NCBI RefSeq assembly: GCF_027579695.1
Contig: NC_083587.1
Span: 4,565,501-4,629,500 of the forward strand
Direction of reading: 5' to 3'
Length of the DNA stretch: 64,000 nt
Source of the DNA: Neoarius graeffei
Taxonomy: Eukaryota; Chordata; Actinopteri; Siluriformes; Ariidae
Numbering within the stretch: the stretch's first letter is position 1; every line of letters begins with the position of its first letter. Positions 34,313-45,848 of the stretch are shown in pieces. The notes under the pieces were generated by a model. That model saw only the letters and a program-made list of their open reading frames with translations, had not been told where the DNA came from and ran no database searches. Made by a program: the position numbers and the translations under genes.

Positions 34313-35781
34313 GAAAGCTGTAACAATGTAGGTCAATACTGACCTTTTCCCATGATTATATGCAGTTTTACTTAGTGTATTTACATACCAGGTCCGTTTT
34401 ATAGTGGTTCACTGACATTATCAATTTACTGTTTAGTATTCATATTTTACAATCTCAGTCACAGTCATTTTACTGTTTTACATGTTTTATGTAAAACATT
34501 CAGAATTCATTCAGAATTATAGAATCAGAATTATATTCATTCAGAATTATTTCTGAATATGTCATTCAGAAAATAAGTTCTTGTTACAGTAAGTCTTTGA
34601 ATAAACTCTTTTCATGCAATGCTCCGAATCAATGTATTGTTTTATACTTTTAAATAATTTAAATATCATAAGTCAGATATGAAATAATTGTAATTTTGAA
34701 TGATTTAGAAGTCCCAGACAGGGGCCATTTGGCCTTTTTACCTAGAAAACCCACAAGAGGGCCAATTGGCCCCAAGTCCTCCCTGTAGACATTCATTTTG
34801 TTATGGAAATGTGGCTGTTAGTTACCTTACAGCTTAGAAATGAAATCTTACAATGCCTGTTGAATCTCTGCATCTTCGTTCCTTGGAGAGGAGCTTCTTT
34901 CACCACAAAATTCTTGAGGGAACTGAAGCGATAGTCCATGTGCACTGAGTTATTTATCCATCAAACAATTGTCTGGTTGCAGTCACATGAGTCGTTATGG
35001 TCACATGGGACATTCACATGTTCACATTTTAGAATAGAATTTGTTTTTATTCCTCATTCTCACATTCACACAGAAGTAGCCAACATGACTTCACCACTGA
35101 AGTGTGAAGTGTGTGAAATGTGACCTCCTCACCCCACACACTGCCACTAACAGCCTCATTACCATAACAAAATGAGTGATTAGTGTATTGGGGAAAAGCG
35201 GTCGGGCCAAATGGCCCCTATGTGGGTCTTCTAGGTAGACAGAAAAATGCTGGGACTGCTAGTGTTAAATACATTTTTGCCAAAGAAAATACTGCAAAGA
35301 ACTGATCCTTGAACAGTATTACATAGAAAATGAAAGCGGGTCTTTTTAGATCCATGTGTCTAAATAATACATAATTATGTAAAATGTCTTCTACTTCAAA
35401 GAGTAACCATAAAGTATGAAAATTAAGTATTGGTGCTGGGAATAAATACTCCATAAATCATAAAAAGATGCATTATTGCATGAGGAATCAAGATCATTTT
35501 ACAATATAGCTAAGAAAAACTAAGCCTTTGGTGAAATTGCATAGAAAATGAATACGGGTCTTTTTAGACCCATGTTATGCATTAAAGGGGTATTAACAAA
35601 AAAGGTATTTTTACGTAAAATGCAATGATGCCAAAAATGAAATGAAGCTTTCTAAGGGACATAAACAAGTCAATTGAGGAATTAATGGAGTATTGAGCAA
35701 AAAAAATGTATTATGATAAAGATATAGAAAATTTAAAACTCTGCCGGGTCTATTTAGACCCATCTTATGCACTAAAGGGTT
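34313..35781. other. Non-coding 3' part of the piggyBac element
   Basis: AT-rich, with the palindromic GGGTCTNNNNAGACCC motifs near the right end, and CCATTTGGCC/GGGCCAATTGGCCCC stretches at about 34725-34775 and 35205. No gene was recognised. Confidence 0.5.
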
Positions 35782-35785
35782 TTAA

Positions 35786-35815
35786 GAGCCACCCATGTTT
35801 TCGTTGAAAGAGCAG
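35786..35815 (+). terminator. Displaced H1 stem-loop 3' half and U7-binding element
   Basis: GAGCCACCCA at 35786 is the right half of the histone stem-loop plus its usual ACCCA flank. It is followed by GTTGAAAGAGCAG at about 35803, matching the purine-rich histone downstream element (AAAGAG core) that pairs with U7 snRNA. Both belong to the H1 gene 2.4 kb upstream. Confidence 0.85.
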
Positions 35816-35989
35816 TATTCCATATTCACTCAGGATATCAGATGCTGCTGATTGTTGTGGTGGAGTTGATTCCTGCTTTACAAAACGGTGACAGGAGGGC
35901 GCTGGGAGAACATGAACTGAGTCAGAGCTGATGGAACTAATAAAAACTTACATTTCTGTACATCGATATATAAACTTTATAATATATAT

Positions 35990-36615
<626 letters not shown>

Positions 36616-36648
36616 ACTCACCCACTGCTGTATTCATCAGTCCCCAAA

Positions 36649-36664
36649 GGCTCTTTTAAGAGCC
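36649..36664 (+). terminator. H2A histone stem-loop
   Basis: Perfect GGCTCTTTTAAGAGCC with flanking CCAAA and ACCCA, 33 bases after the stop codon. Bound by SLBP for U7-dependent 3' processing in S phase. Confidence 0.95.
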
Positions 36665-37032
36665 ACCCATCTATGCTCAAAAAGTGCACTTTTTTTTTTT
36701 TTTTTAAATTCCTTCCCAGGTTTTGGGGTATTTCATAGCCTTAGCATAAAAGGAATTCATAAACAATGTAATCAAGTGGTGTTAATAGTAATGATGCATT
36801 TTATTTATAACGCATTTTAGTAGTAATAGTATAACACTAATCATAGTAGTAGTGTGCTGGCGATAAACGAAGGTTGATGGGTGAAAACAGATTATGACGG
36901 CGCTGTCCGTGCGGCGATTGAGCCTACAAAACGCGCTAAGCTGCGCTGTTGGCTCTGCGGAGCTGTGCGAGCGGCAATAAATTAGGGATGGGTGTGGCTG
37001 TGTTTCAAACTGTGTCGGCGGGCAAAGACGGT

Positions 37033-37099
37033 CCAATAGCGAATAGGTGACGAAGCGCATTCTCTCCAATGACAGCCGACCGCGTTCAAGACGCCCAAT
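37033..37099 (+). promoter_or_regulatory. Histone H3 promoter CCAAT boxes
   Basis: Three CCAAT boxes lie at 37033, 37066 and 37095, between 90 and 157 bp upstream of the H3 start. A convincing TATA box was not seen. Confidence 0.75.
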
Positions 37100-37171
37100 G
37101 AGCGCAGGGCGCCGTTAGAGTTGAAAAAGCCAGCGTCCACCGGCGCCGTTTATTCTGTTTCTCATCTGTGA

Positions 37172-37599
<428 letters not shown>

Positions 37600-37626
37600 A
37601 CGCGGACTCCGTCTAACGCACACAAA

Positions 37627-37642
37627 GGCTCTTTTAAGAGCC
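37627..37642 (+). terminator. H3 histone stem-loop
   Basis: Perfect GGCTCTTTTAAGAGCC with flanking ACAAA and ACCTCA, 27 bases after the H3 stop. A purine-rich CACAGAAACGAGC about 15 bases downstream is the likely U7 site. Confidence 0.95.
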
Positions 37643-38084
37643 ACCTCACTGTCTCACAGAAACGAGCCCGTCTCCATCCCCTGCACGGAACACCGTTCTG
37701 TTTGAGCTCACGGTTAGAGTGGAATCAGAGCAGTGAAACAGAACAGCTGTTAGGACACAGTGGCCAGAGTTCTAGAACTCCTCGCGGTTTGACTGACAGG
37801 TTTTTGTCCCCGTCCTTTTAGATATTGTGGTGTCTGAGCGCCGCTTCAGTAATCAGACGAGAGAAGCAGAAAGTTTTCTCCGCTGCTTGGAAATGAGCAA
37901 AGGTAATGTTGTATTTAATAATTGGTCTATATCAGGGCTTTTCAAAGTGTGGGGCGCGCCCCCCCTGGGGGGGCGCCAGAGTTCTTCGGGGGGGCGCAAC
38001 GTGAGAGACAAAATGGATCGATTTTTAGTACCTAAAGCTACAATGAGTGAGGAGACGGCCAAGCAAAAAAACAGAGCATCCAGG

Positions 38085-39108
38085 ATGTTGCGATTTGCAA
38101 CTTCAGCGCAAATTCAACCAATCCCCGCGAATTCAGGGCGGTGCTGCAATTATATCCAATCACCGCAACTTTCCCACAAATTTGACCAATCGTTGGCGTC
38201 GTCTTGAGGTGACATCGACAAACTACCTTCCGCCTTACTTCCGGATGTCTATTTTCAAGAGAAGCAGCATGTGTGCAGTGTTGCCAGATTGGCGGTTTCA
38301 AGTGCATTTTGGTGGGTTTTGAATATATTTTGGACTGGAAAACGTCAGCAGCATCTGGCAACATTGCATGACGTGCGAGTCAGTGTTTCTGTAGGCTTAA
38401 ATTCTGTTACTGAAAGTGTGTTCTGTTTACAGTGAAGGACTGTGTGCACTTTATTTTTTTTTACTTAATACAAGAAATTAATGGATGCCAACATTTTTGC
38501 CAAAATGGTATTTTATTTTCCATTGTTTAAGCAGCTTCAGCAGTCATACTGTGAGATTCTGTTCAAATTGTTTTTTTCTTCTATGAAGCCTGAGCCATTT
38601 ATTTTATTAGTTTATAATTATTGTTTAATTTAGTCTTCAGGAGAGACTGCCTGCACACGGTACTAGTATTAATAGTTTTTTTTTTCTTACATGAAAGCTG
38701 AGTCATTTATATTATATTTTAAGGTAACTTCATGTTGTGCTGTGAGGTTCTCTGCACTTTAACTTTTGAACCAACAGGTGCATTTGGATAAGTAAAGCCT
38801 ATTTTTCTGCATTTTTGTAGTCCTGGTAATCTTTTATATTGGTAAAGTTGTTTATAGGACCATTTCTCAGTGTCTTTGTTTTTTTAATCAATAGTTTTTC
38901 AGTAATAACTTAATATTTAACATATCACTCAATTTTAATCACAAAAAGAGAAAATTGCAACAATTTCTCGCAACTTTCACTTCCTCCCGCAATGTCATCG
39001 CAACAAAAACCTAAACACCGCAACTTTCATCGCAATTTTTTTGGAAACCCCCGCAACATCAGACATTTTAGCTCGCAACAATCACAAAAAAGGCCCGCGG
39101 AATCCTGG
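38085..39108. mobile_element. Repeat nested in the hAT relic
   Basis: Short inverted edges CCAGGATGTTGCGA on the left and CGCGGAATCCTGG on the right (complement CCAGGATTCCGCG) bound a non-coding, T-rich interior. It splits the hAT coding frame between KQKNR and the KFGFSWTG segment. The exact family is unknown to me. Confidence 0.45.
38276..38366. mobile_element. 90-bp MITE, copy 2
   Basis: Ends AGTGTTGCCAGAT and ATCTGGCAACATT, and the internal CTGGAAAACGTCAGCAG, match the complement of 17855-17944. Confidence 0.65.
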
Positions 39109-39720
39109 GGGACTGGAAAAAGAAGTTAGTATGACCACGATTATTTAAAGTTTGGATTTTCATGGACTGGATCTGAAGATGCTCCACTGCCACAGTGTGT
39201 TGTCTGCCAAGAGGTGCTAGCTAACGATGCTATGCGATGTTTAAAATGTGTAAAACAAGATGGTTTAAAAAGCACAGATGTTAAAATATGAAAAAGAAAA
39301 AAATAATGTGTACAACAACCATTTTCTTTTTAAATATGAATGGAACATTAAGTATAGCAACAACAAAAATTGTAAGGGGGGGCACTGTTGTTTATTTGCT
39401 CTCCGAGGGGGGGCTGACTCTCCCACACTTTGAAAACCCCTGAAATAGAACATTTTAAATATTTATAATAACAGTCAAGCTACTCGATAGAAGTCACTAC
39501 GCAGCACCCATATAATTTTTACTCTACGTTATTTTCGCTTTATAAGTAAAATAGCTCATTTATTTACTGATTGGATGGAGGTTTGTTTCCCTGATTTGGC
39601 CACATGTGGAAACTTTTCTCGGTGTATTTTCCATCAACAAATATTTATTAAATTCCGCATTTAGTGTACTACAACGGACTTTCGCGAGGGAGCGGTGCAG
39701 AGAGAGAGAAACACGAATTT

Positions 39721-39730
39721 GCTCTTCTAT
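39721..39730 (-). promoter_or_regulatory. H2B histone downstream element
   Basis: On the minus strand the sequence ATAGAAGAGC lies 12-20 bases beyond the stem-loop, the expected place for U7 snRNA pairing. Confidence 0.6.
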
Positions 39731-39742
39731 GAGAAAGTTGGT

Positions 39743-39758
39743 GGCTCTTAAAAGAGCC
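39743..39758 (-). terminator. H2B histone stem-loop
   Basis: Perfect GGCTCTTTTAAGAGCC on the minus strand, 37 bases after the H2B stop. Confidence 0.95.
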
Positions 39759-39795
39759 GTTGGGTTGCTGAAGGCGGCCGCAGCAGCAGCACGCT

Positions 39796-40170
39796 TTACT
39801 TGGAGCTGGTGTACTTGGTGACGGCCTTTGTGCCCTCGGACACGGCGTGCTTGGCCATCTTGCCAGGCAGTAAAAGGCGCACAGCGGTCTGGATCTCTCT
39901 GGAGGTGATGGTGGAGCGCTTGTTGTAGTGAGCCAGACGAGAGGACTCGCCGGCGATACGCTCGAAAATATCATTGACAAAGGAGTTCATGATGCCCATA
40001 GCCTTAGACGAGATGCCGGTGTCGGGATGAACCGGCTTCAGGACCTTGTACACATAGATAGCGTAGCTCTCCTTCCTGGACTTTCTGCGCTTCTTGCCTC
40101 CTTTACCAGCCGCCTTGGTCACGGCTTTCTTGGAGCCCTTCTTGGGTGCGCTTTTAGGTGGCTCGGGCAT
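39796..40170 (-). CDS. Histone H2B, intact frame with unusual substitutions
   Basis: ATG 40170-40168 opens [20 protein letters not shown], the lysine-rich tail, then [20 protein letters not shown] and the histone fold through [20 protein letters not shown], ending [10 protein letters not shown]. The 124 codons are the normal length. Three residues differ from the usual teleost protein: KPVHPD instead of KQVHPD, and [10 protein letters not shown] instead of LLPGELAKHA. The E to K change is at the position of the acidic-patch glutamate (E105 in human numbering). Either a diverged functional copy or an early pseudogene. Confidence 0.95.
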   Translation of the reverse strand: MPEPPKSAPKKGSKKAVTKAAGKGGKKRRKSRKESYAIYVYKVLKPVHPDTGISSKAMGIMNSFVNDIFERIAGESSRLAHYNKRSTITSREIQTAVRLLLPGKMAKHAVSEGTKAVTKYTSSK

Positions 40171-40300
40171 GGCGCTGCTCCTCGGGTAAACTGTAAGAGA
40201 ATGAATAAGACCCGCCTCGCGGCCGCTCTATTTACAGGTCCGCAGTGTAATTATACACGAGGCAGGAAAATATTTTATTGGCCAGAGTTCCAAACCTCCT
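40171..40300 (-). promoter_or_regulatory. H2B promoter
   Basis: A TATA-like TGTAAATAG lies at about 40232 on the minus strand, and a CCAAT box (CTGGCCAATA on the minus strand) at about 40276-40285. Confidence 0.55.
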
Positions 40301-40661
40301 CATACGGGGCGCCTCCTACCGCTCCGCCCACTTCCTTCCCCTCCGCCTCGCTTTGTCTCCCTTCCCGCCGTTTTATATTCACAGCACTGATGGAAGAATT
40401 TTATAGATAAGAATTCATTCCATTCTTATATTTCTATTACCACCATCTGAAGCGTTTCTCTCTCACACACAGCTTTCATATAGAAACGGTTAAGTGTTAC
40501 TGATGTTACTCGTGTCTGCAGTTTCCTGTTCTCTGCTTCATTTTAAATGGACTTTATTTTCATTCAGATTTGCATCAAACAATACACATTAGAACGAGAT
40601 TTCGTTGCTGTGGCTCAGTGTAGTGCAGAACGAAACAGCAAGTATATTACCTGAGAATTTA

Positions 40662-40667
<6 letters not shown>

Positions 40668-40706
<39 letters not shown>
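40668..40706. repeat. (TA)n(CA)n microsatellite
   Basis: A TA run followed by CACACA lies between H2B and H4. Confidence 0.85.
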
Positions 40707-40711
<5 letters not shown>

Positions 40712-40735
40712 TACTTTTCTTTTTCCCCTCTCTCA

Positions 40736-41155
<420 letters not shown>

Positions 41156-41194
41156 TCAAGCCGCTGAGTTCATGTCACTGCGCAGCGCCCACAG

Positions 41195-41202
41195 CCTTTA
41201 TA
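41195..41202 (-). promoter_or_regulatory. H4 TATA box
   Basis: TATAAAGG on the minus strand, 58-65 bp upstream of the H4 ATG. A GGTCC motif of the kind found in H4 promoters lies on the plus strand at about 41265. Confidence 0.7.
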
Positions 41203-41229
41203 CACTCTCTACAGGACCGAGTTGAGACC

Positions 41230-43395
41230 CGGAGTGGGCGGGCCTCAGGCCTAAGAACAACGGTCCCGCAGTAAAACACATTTCAAAAAGAAACAGAACG
41301 CCACAGCTTTTCACTGACGAGCGCATTCTTCATCCTTTCTGTGCACAGAAACATTATCATTCACATTATTTTTTATGCTGTTTTGATCGGCTGAGCGAAC
41401 TGCAAACAACTGCCAACAGATCATGGTCTGCTCATGCGCAGTTACTCCCTGTCAACAAACAAACAGCCATCACTGTAATGAGGTTAGTAAAAGCACTCTG
41501 TGTTTGTGCAACATTGGCGTTCCCTTTTGAGCCCGTCTGTGGCTTCAAGGCCCGGATTCTAAACTCCTCGGTCCACTACAGCTACAGGTCACAGAACGCA
41601 GAACATCACCTTATTACTCAGCCCGGCACTCAGCTCTGATCCACACCGGTGTCTGTGTACACTGTTAACAGAGCCGACGCTTCACCACACAAGTCCCCTC
41701 GAAAAAACGCTGCCTTGTTTTTCTTCTTCCCCCAACCTAAACGCTGGGTCGAGGCTGTGGGGTCATATTCTTGGGTTATTTTAACTCATTCTGAGTTGCT
41801 TTCTATAACCCAGCTGCTGGCTTAGTGGTTGAGGACAGTCAGATATGATGCAATCTACCCAGCAGCTGGGTCCATTTAAATCAGTCGTTATAGTATTTGC
41901 GCTACATTACAATTAAAAAAAAAATCTATTCTTCCAACTGTCCTGTCCAGTATCTTTCAAAATGCACTGGAAAAGGGCTGATTTTGGAGGGCAATAAACA
42001 AAGTGGTTTCAGTGGATCAGCAGAGTGGCGATCCACAGACAGAAGGGAACCGACAGGGAAGGGAATGGACAGTCAATGGGACAAGGAGCCGCAAGCCATA
42101 ACCAGCTGTTTCTAAGCTCCTTCCCCTGCTGATTTTCAGCAATGATTGTGAATGATCTGATTAATTAACATAAACAAATAATGGTTTGTTTTTGACGACC
42201 ATGTTGTGTAGTTTTAACAGCTAGGCATTGTCCAGTGTCCTCAGGCACGGTCACTTCTAATCTTCCGCAGCTGTTGGGCTGCTGTTGAGTTGAAACACCC
42301 CAGCCACTGGGCCACACTACATTTAAAAGCACTGTTTTTTCCCCAATGAACAGTCTTTGTGCCCGGGAAGACGGCGACTGGCAAGGGGGCAGTTTAAAGC
42401 TACACAGATTACGGTTTGTAATATTATGATGTGCTTATACATACTCTCCCTCCTGTAAAGGCAGCAAAATTACATGGAAAAATTTATTCACAGTTAGCCA
42501 GTTTGCATGGTGATACAGGTGGTGAATGTCAATCCTTATTCGTATTGAGACAGATATCATCAAATGTTACGACATGTTGCTGCTGCTTTTCTTCATTGAG
42601 ACAGACATGTTGATTTTGTTTTGACAGATGTGTGTTTTTCCTGCAGCCTTTGTATGCATATAAACGGACAGCTGTGTCAAAAACAAACTTGCAAAATAGG
42701 AGCTTCACGAGCTCACAGATGGTTTTGGAGGTAAGCGTGTAATTGCTGGAAGTTTCTGCAATGGAAAACTACAATACTTACATTTAATAACAATAGTATA
42801 CCATATAATACACAGTAAAATGTGTCTTGTGTGTCTGTGGATAAGGGCTGGGATGGCAGTGGGTTAGCTGTATAATTTGTGCCATTATAAGACCCACAAC
42901 GTACAACTACTGTTTTCTGTGTTTCAGGTGAGGCAGTAGATAAGGAGAGTTTTCTTCTTTTAGATGAGGGCCCCATTGCGAGTATCTCCCAAAATTGGCC
43001 TCTGATCACAATTTCTAAAACACTACAGAGAATTAGTCAGTAACTAATGTCACCACAGCAAATAGCTCTACTGAATATGTGAATAAAACAGCATATGTTG
43101 GTTTTCGCTGCAAAACACGGACGTGCGGTGCACAGTGCCAATTAGGCATCTGAATATTTTCAGTGTTATGAAAATGGCTGTGCCAGAACTTTTACATTGA
43201 TTAGGTTCTCCAGAAAACACCTTCTTAAGCATCATTTTCAAACTGAACACTGTTTTCGTAGGATATCAAATGATCCAGTATAGCCATTTCAGCTCCATGA
43301 TACTGAGGGGGAGTCCTGTGTATAGCCAAGATGGGGGAGGGGGTGTCCCTGACACAGATGACCTGGTACAAGGGATTGCACTCGGCTATAGAGAT
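41230..43395. other. No gene seen
   Basis: CCCAGC(A/T)GCTGG-type motifs recur at 41750-42310, in both orientations, suggesting a decayed inverted-repeat element. No protein family was recognised in the short open frames. Confidence 0.4.
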
Positions 43396-44416
43396 CTTGC
43401 AGTCACGTGACCGGAAAGTACACAACCGCCATCGTGTCGGTCAAAAACACCACTGAATACTGCTGCACTTGTGTACAGAATGGATCAATTTCAACCGATG
43501 GACTACACGGCTCATTTTTCTAATGAACAGATAACTAGATATATGTCTAAAATAAACGATCTACAGATTTGTGACCCTTATGGCTTTCCGGACGGAGTTT
43601 TCACAACCGGATTTTGAACTGCCAGCGGAATACCCGGACGTGTATGATTACCTCATCAACTTTCCCTCGCTGTTCAGTGAAGCACTGCGTGCTTATAAAT
43701 CTCTGGACAGTTTTCTTTACAGAAATTCAGGATTTGTCAGTGACTCAGATGTGGCATCTTGTAAGCAAGAAAATGATCCTCACTGGATGGGTAAGTCACT
43801 TAAGTATTGAGTATAGCACTGACCAGCCGATTATAGAATAAGGTAATTTCAAATCATCCGTGTTGTTTACATGGATCTGGCGTTGGAGAGGTAGAGGCTT
43901 GGCAGTGGAGGTTTGAGTAGCTGTTTTCTGAGCTTAGTCAACAGGCCGGTTCTGCCTGTAGCCTCGCTTTTGCTTTGGCTCCCGGCGCCGCCTCCTTCGC
44001 TTTGCTTCCGATAACAATCCACGGAGACCCCGCTGGTCTCGCAATCTGGTCTCGTCCGGAATGTTTTTGTTTTTTTTTCTCGTCCGGAATGTTGTGCATG
44101 CGATGGAAATCGCTACAAACCGTCATTTTCTGCTGGAAACCAATGTCCAGTAAGTCCATACGGTTGTAGTGGATATTGAAGTCCGGTACAGACGAACAAC
44201 ATGCAAAAATACACACAAAAAACATAAAAACCGTGCAAAGGTAGGGAGAGCTTGTAGCCGCAGCCGTTGTAGTAGAATTGTATATAGTAGGGTTTTCCAG
44301 AAGAAAAGGTAGAAGTAAAAGCAGAAGTAGAACCAGAAGTAGAAGGCGGAATATGGCGTTTGACCGACACGATGGCGTCTGTCACAATCTGGATCGTCTG
44401 TGACATCACTTGCAAG
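43396..44416 (+). mobile_element. TIR transposon A with AT target duplication
   Basis: The ends are inverted: CTTGCAGTCACGTGACC on the left, CTTGCAAGTGATGTCAC on the right read inward. Both are followed within 50 bp by CGCCATCGTGTCGGTCAAA. AT dinucleotides flank the element at 43394-43395 and 44417-44418. It holds one coding relic (43481-43790). Two-base AT duplications and a YqaJ-type companion protein are features reported for ISL2EU/PHIS-group elements; the assignment is tentative. Confidence 0.65.
43481..43790 (+). pseudogene. 5' exon relic of a transposon-encoded protein (YqaJ-type, tentative)
   Basis: ATG 43481 opens MDQFQPMDYTAHFSNEQITR, then NDLQICDPYGFPDGVF. The frame shifts at about 43607. 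The next frame reads PAEYPDVYDYLINFPSLFSE then RAYKSLDSFLYRNSGFVSDS, and ends at a good splice donor (GG then GTAAGT, about 43790). YPDxxxYL followed by YKSLxxF is the pattern at the start of the SWIM/YqaJ-exonuclease proteins common in fish genomes. No later exon remains inside this element. Confidence 0.5.
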
Positions 44417-44424
44417 ATTTCTAT

Positions 44425-45846
44425 TGAGGTATTTCACCCACGTGACCAAGTCACGTGACGCAGCCATTTTGGACGGCACGCTTAAGTCCTTCAGTGCAAG
44501 GCGGTATGAGATGGTGGAGACCTTTGCACATTTTAACAAGAAAGTAAGTTGTGATTCGTGTTAAATTGGATCTGTCTTTTATCACAAACACTGTACCCAG
44601 CCTTGGTATGGAGCCCTGTTTATTTATTTCTGTGTCCCGTTTCTTTCTAGCCTCTGTTATTGCGTTTTATGTCTGATGTCTGCTACATGCAACCCTAGAC
44701 AAATTAACACTGCCTTGTTTCACTGCTCAGATGGGTTAACAAACACTGACCCATTTACTTTTTGCTATATATTTTATCAAAATTGCGTTAACTGATAAAT
44801 TAACCTGAAATGAAATGATCACTGCAAAGTCTGGAGTACTCTGTTGGCTCCCAATCCTGTCTCTTCACAGCTGCAATCCATTTGGCCCTCTTGTCTGGGT
44901 CAGTAGGAAACCGGTAGTGATGTGTCGGTCACGAATGATCCGGTTCAAAGAGCCGGCTCTTTGAAGTGAACGACAGGAGCCGGCTCTTCAGTGGGAGCCG
45001 AGTTGGGGAGCCGAATTAGTTTTTTGTCCTTAGGTGCCTCAGAGAGAGAGAGACTTTCACAAAAAAGTTGCTGTCCGATTGCGTCTTTGTGTTGTCTATT
45101 ACCATTCAAAGGAAAAAAAGTAGCATGGTGTACGCCTACTTTTTTTGGTTGGGGGGGGTTGATGTCATTCACAGCTGCGAAAATACAAAAATTGGTGTAA
45201 TGCTTAAAGCTGTGGAGCGCAGGGGAGAGGAGTCTGTGAGGCACCTGAGGAGGGGAAAATCAGCTGTGTATTTTATATTGGTAATATAACACAGTTTTGC
45301 ATGATGTTTGTGAGAAAATAGTTTATTAATTGGTAAGTTTTATTTCTATAGCTAGAACATTGTTACACTGCTATACTTTACAAAGCTTTACAATGGCTAC
45401 AAAAACTAAAAAATAAAATGGAAAACATCCTATTGATAAAATATAAATAATAATGTAATTAATTAACTAGTTAATTGCAGCAATTAAATAAAAAATAAAA
45501 TCTCAGGAGCCGTTTGGGAGCTGAAAGAGCCGGCTCCTTATAGTAAGAAGAGCCAAAAGAGCCGGCTCCCGAAAAAGAGCCGAAATTCCCATCACTAGAA
45601 ACCGGTAAAAGGAGCATCCTGAACGCTGTCCCTGTATGTTGTGGCAGCCCACAGCACAACAAGCAAACACCATGGTTATTTATAGAGTGCTTACTGACAA
45701 ATTAATCTATTCTAGGTGTCTGTAACACGTTTTTTTTTTCAAGCTGGTTCTCCCTCTCTGTCTGCAGCGTTAGTATGTAGCATGACGTTCAAAATGGCGG
45801 ACACCGGGGCGTCACGTGACCCTGTGACGTCAGGTGAAATACCTCA
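44425..45846 (+). mobile_element. TIR transposon B with AT target duplication
   Basis: Terminal inverted repeats TGAGGTATTTCACC at both ends, followed by GTCACGTGACG and GCCATTTTGGACG or GCCATTTTGAACG. AT duplications lie at 44423-44424 and 45847-45848. A short exon-like frame (about 44482-44543, reading LKSFSARRYEMVETFAHFNK, then a GTAAGT donor) resembles the N-terminal exon of the same kind of companion protein as in transposon A. A hAT MITE is inserted at 44915. Confidence 0.75.
44915..45597. mobile_element. hAT MITE with GAGCCGGCTC-rich ends
   Basis: Begins TAGTGATGTGTCGG and ends with the complement of TAGTGATGGGAATTTCGG. Many GAGCCGGCTC/AGAGCC motifs lie near both ends. The 8-bp duplication GAAACCGG is exact at 44907-44914 and 45598-45605. 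No transposase is seen. Confidence 0.9.
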
Positions 45847-45848
45847 AT

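Larger units (their letters stand above)
33418..35785 (+). mobile_element. piggyBac-type element in the H1 stem-loop
   Basis: TTAA duplications at 33418-33421 and 35782-35785 flank about 2.36 kb. The termini are related inverted sequences: TCTTTGATGCATAAG on the left, and AACCCTTTAGTGCATAAG on the right read inward. Subterminal palindromes of the type GGGTCTAAAAAAGACCC recur at about 33474, 35555 and 35743, with a decayed one at about 35338. It encodes the C-terminal part of a piggyBac transposase at 33808-34312. The N-terminal two thirds are absent, so it is an internally deleted, non-autonomous copy. Confidence 0.9.
37933..39442 (+). mobile_element. hAT (Charlie-like) relic between H3 and H2B
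   Basis: Ends CAGGGCTTTTCAAAGTGTGGG and the complement of CAGGGGTTTTCAAAGTGTGGG are inverted repeats. The flanking 8-mers do not match, so the target duplication is lost or the boundary has been altered. Coding traces are MDRFLVPKATMSEETAKQKN from ATG 38013, and later KFGFSWTGSEDAPLPQCVVC then EVLANDAM (about 39143-39237), as at the start of ZBED5/SCAND3-type hAT proteins. A separate repeat of about 1.0 kb interrupts them at about 38085-39108. Confidence 0.75.
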
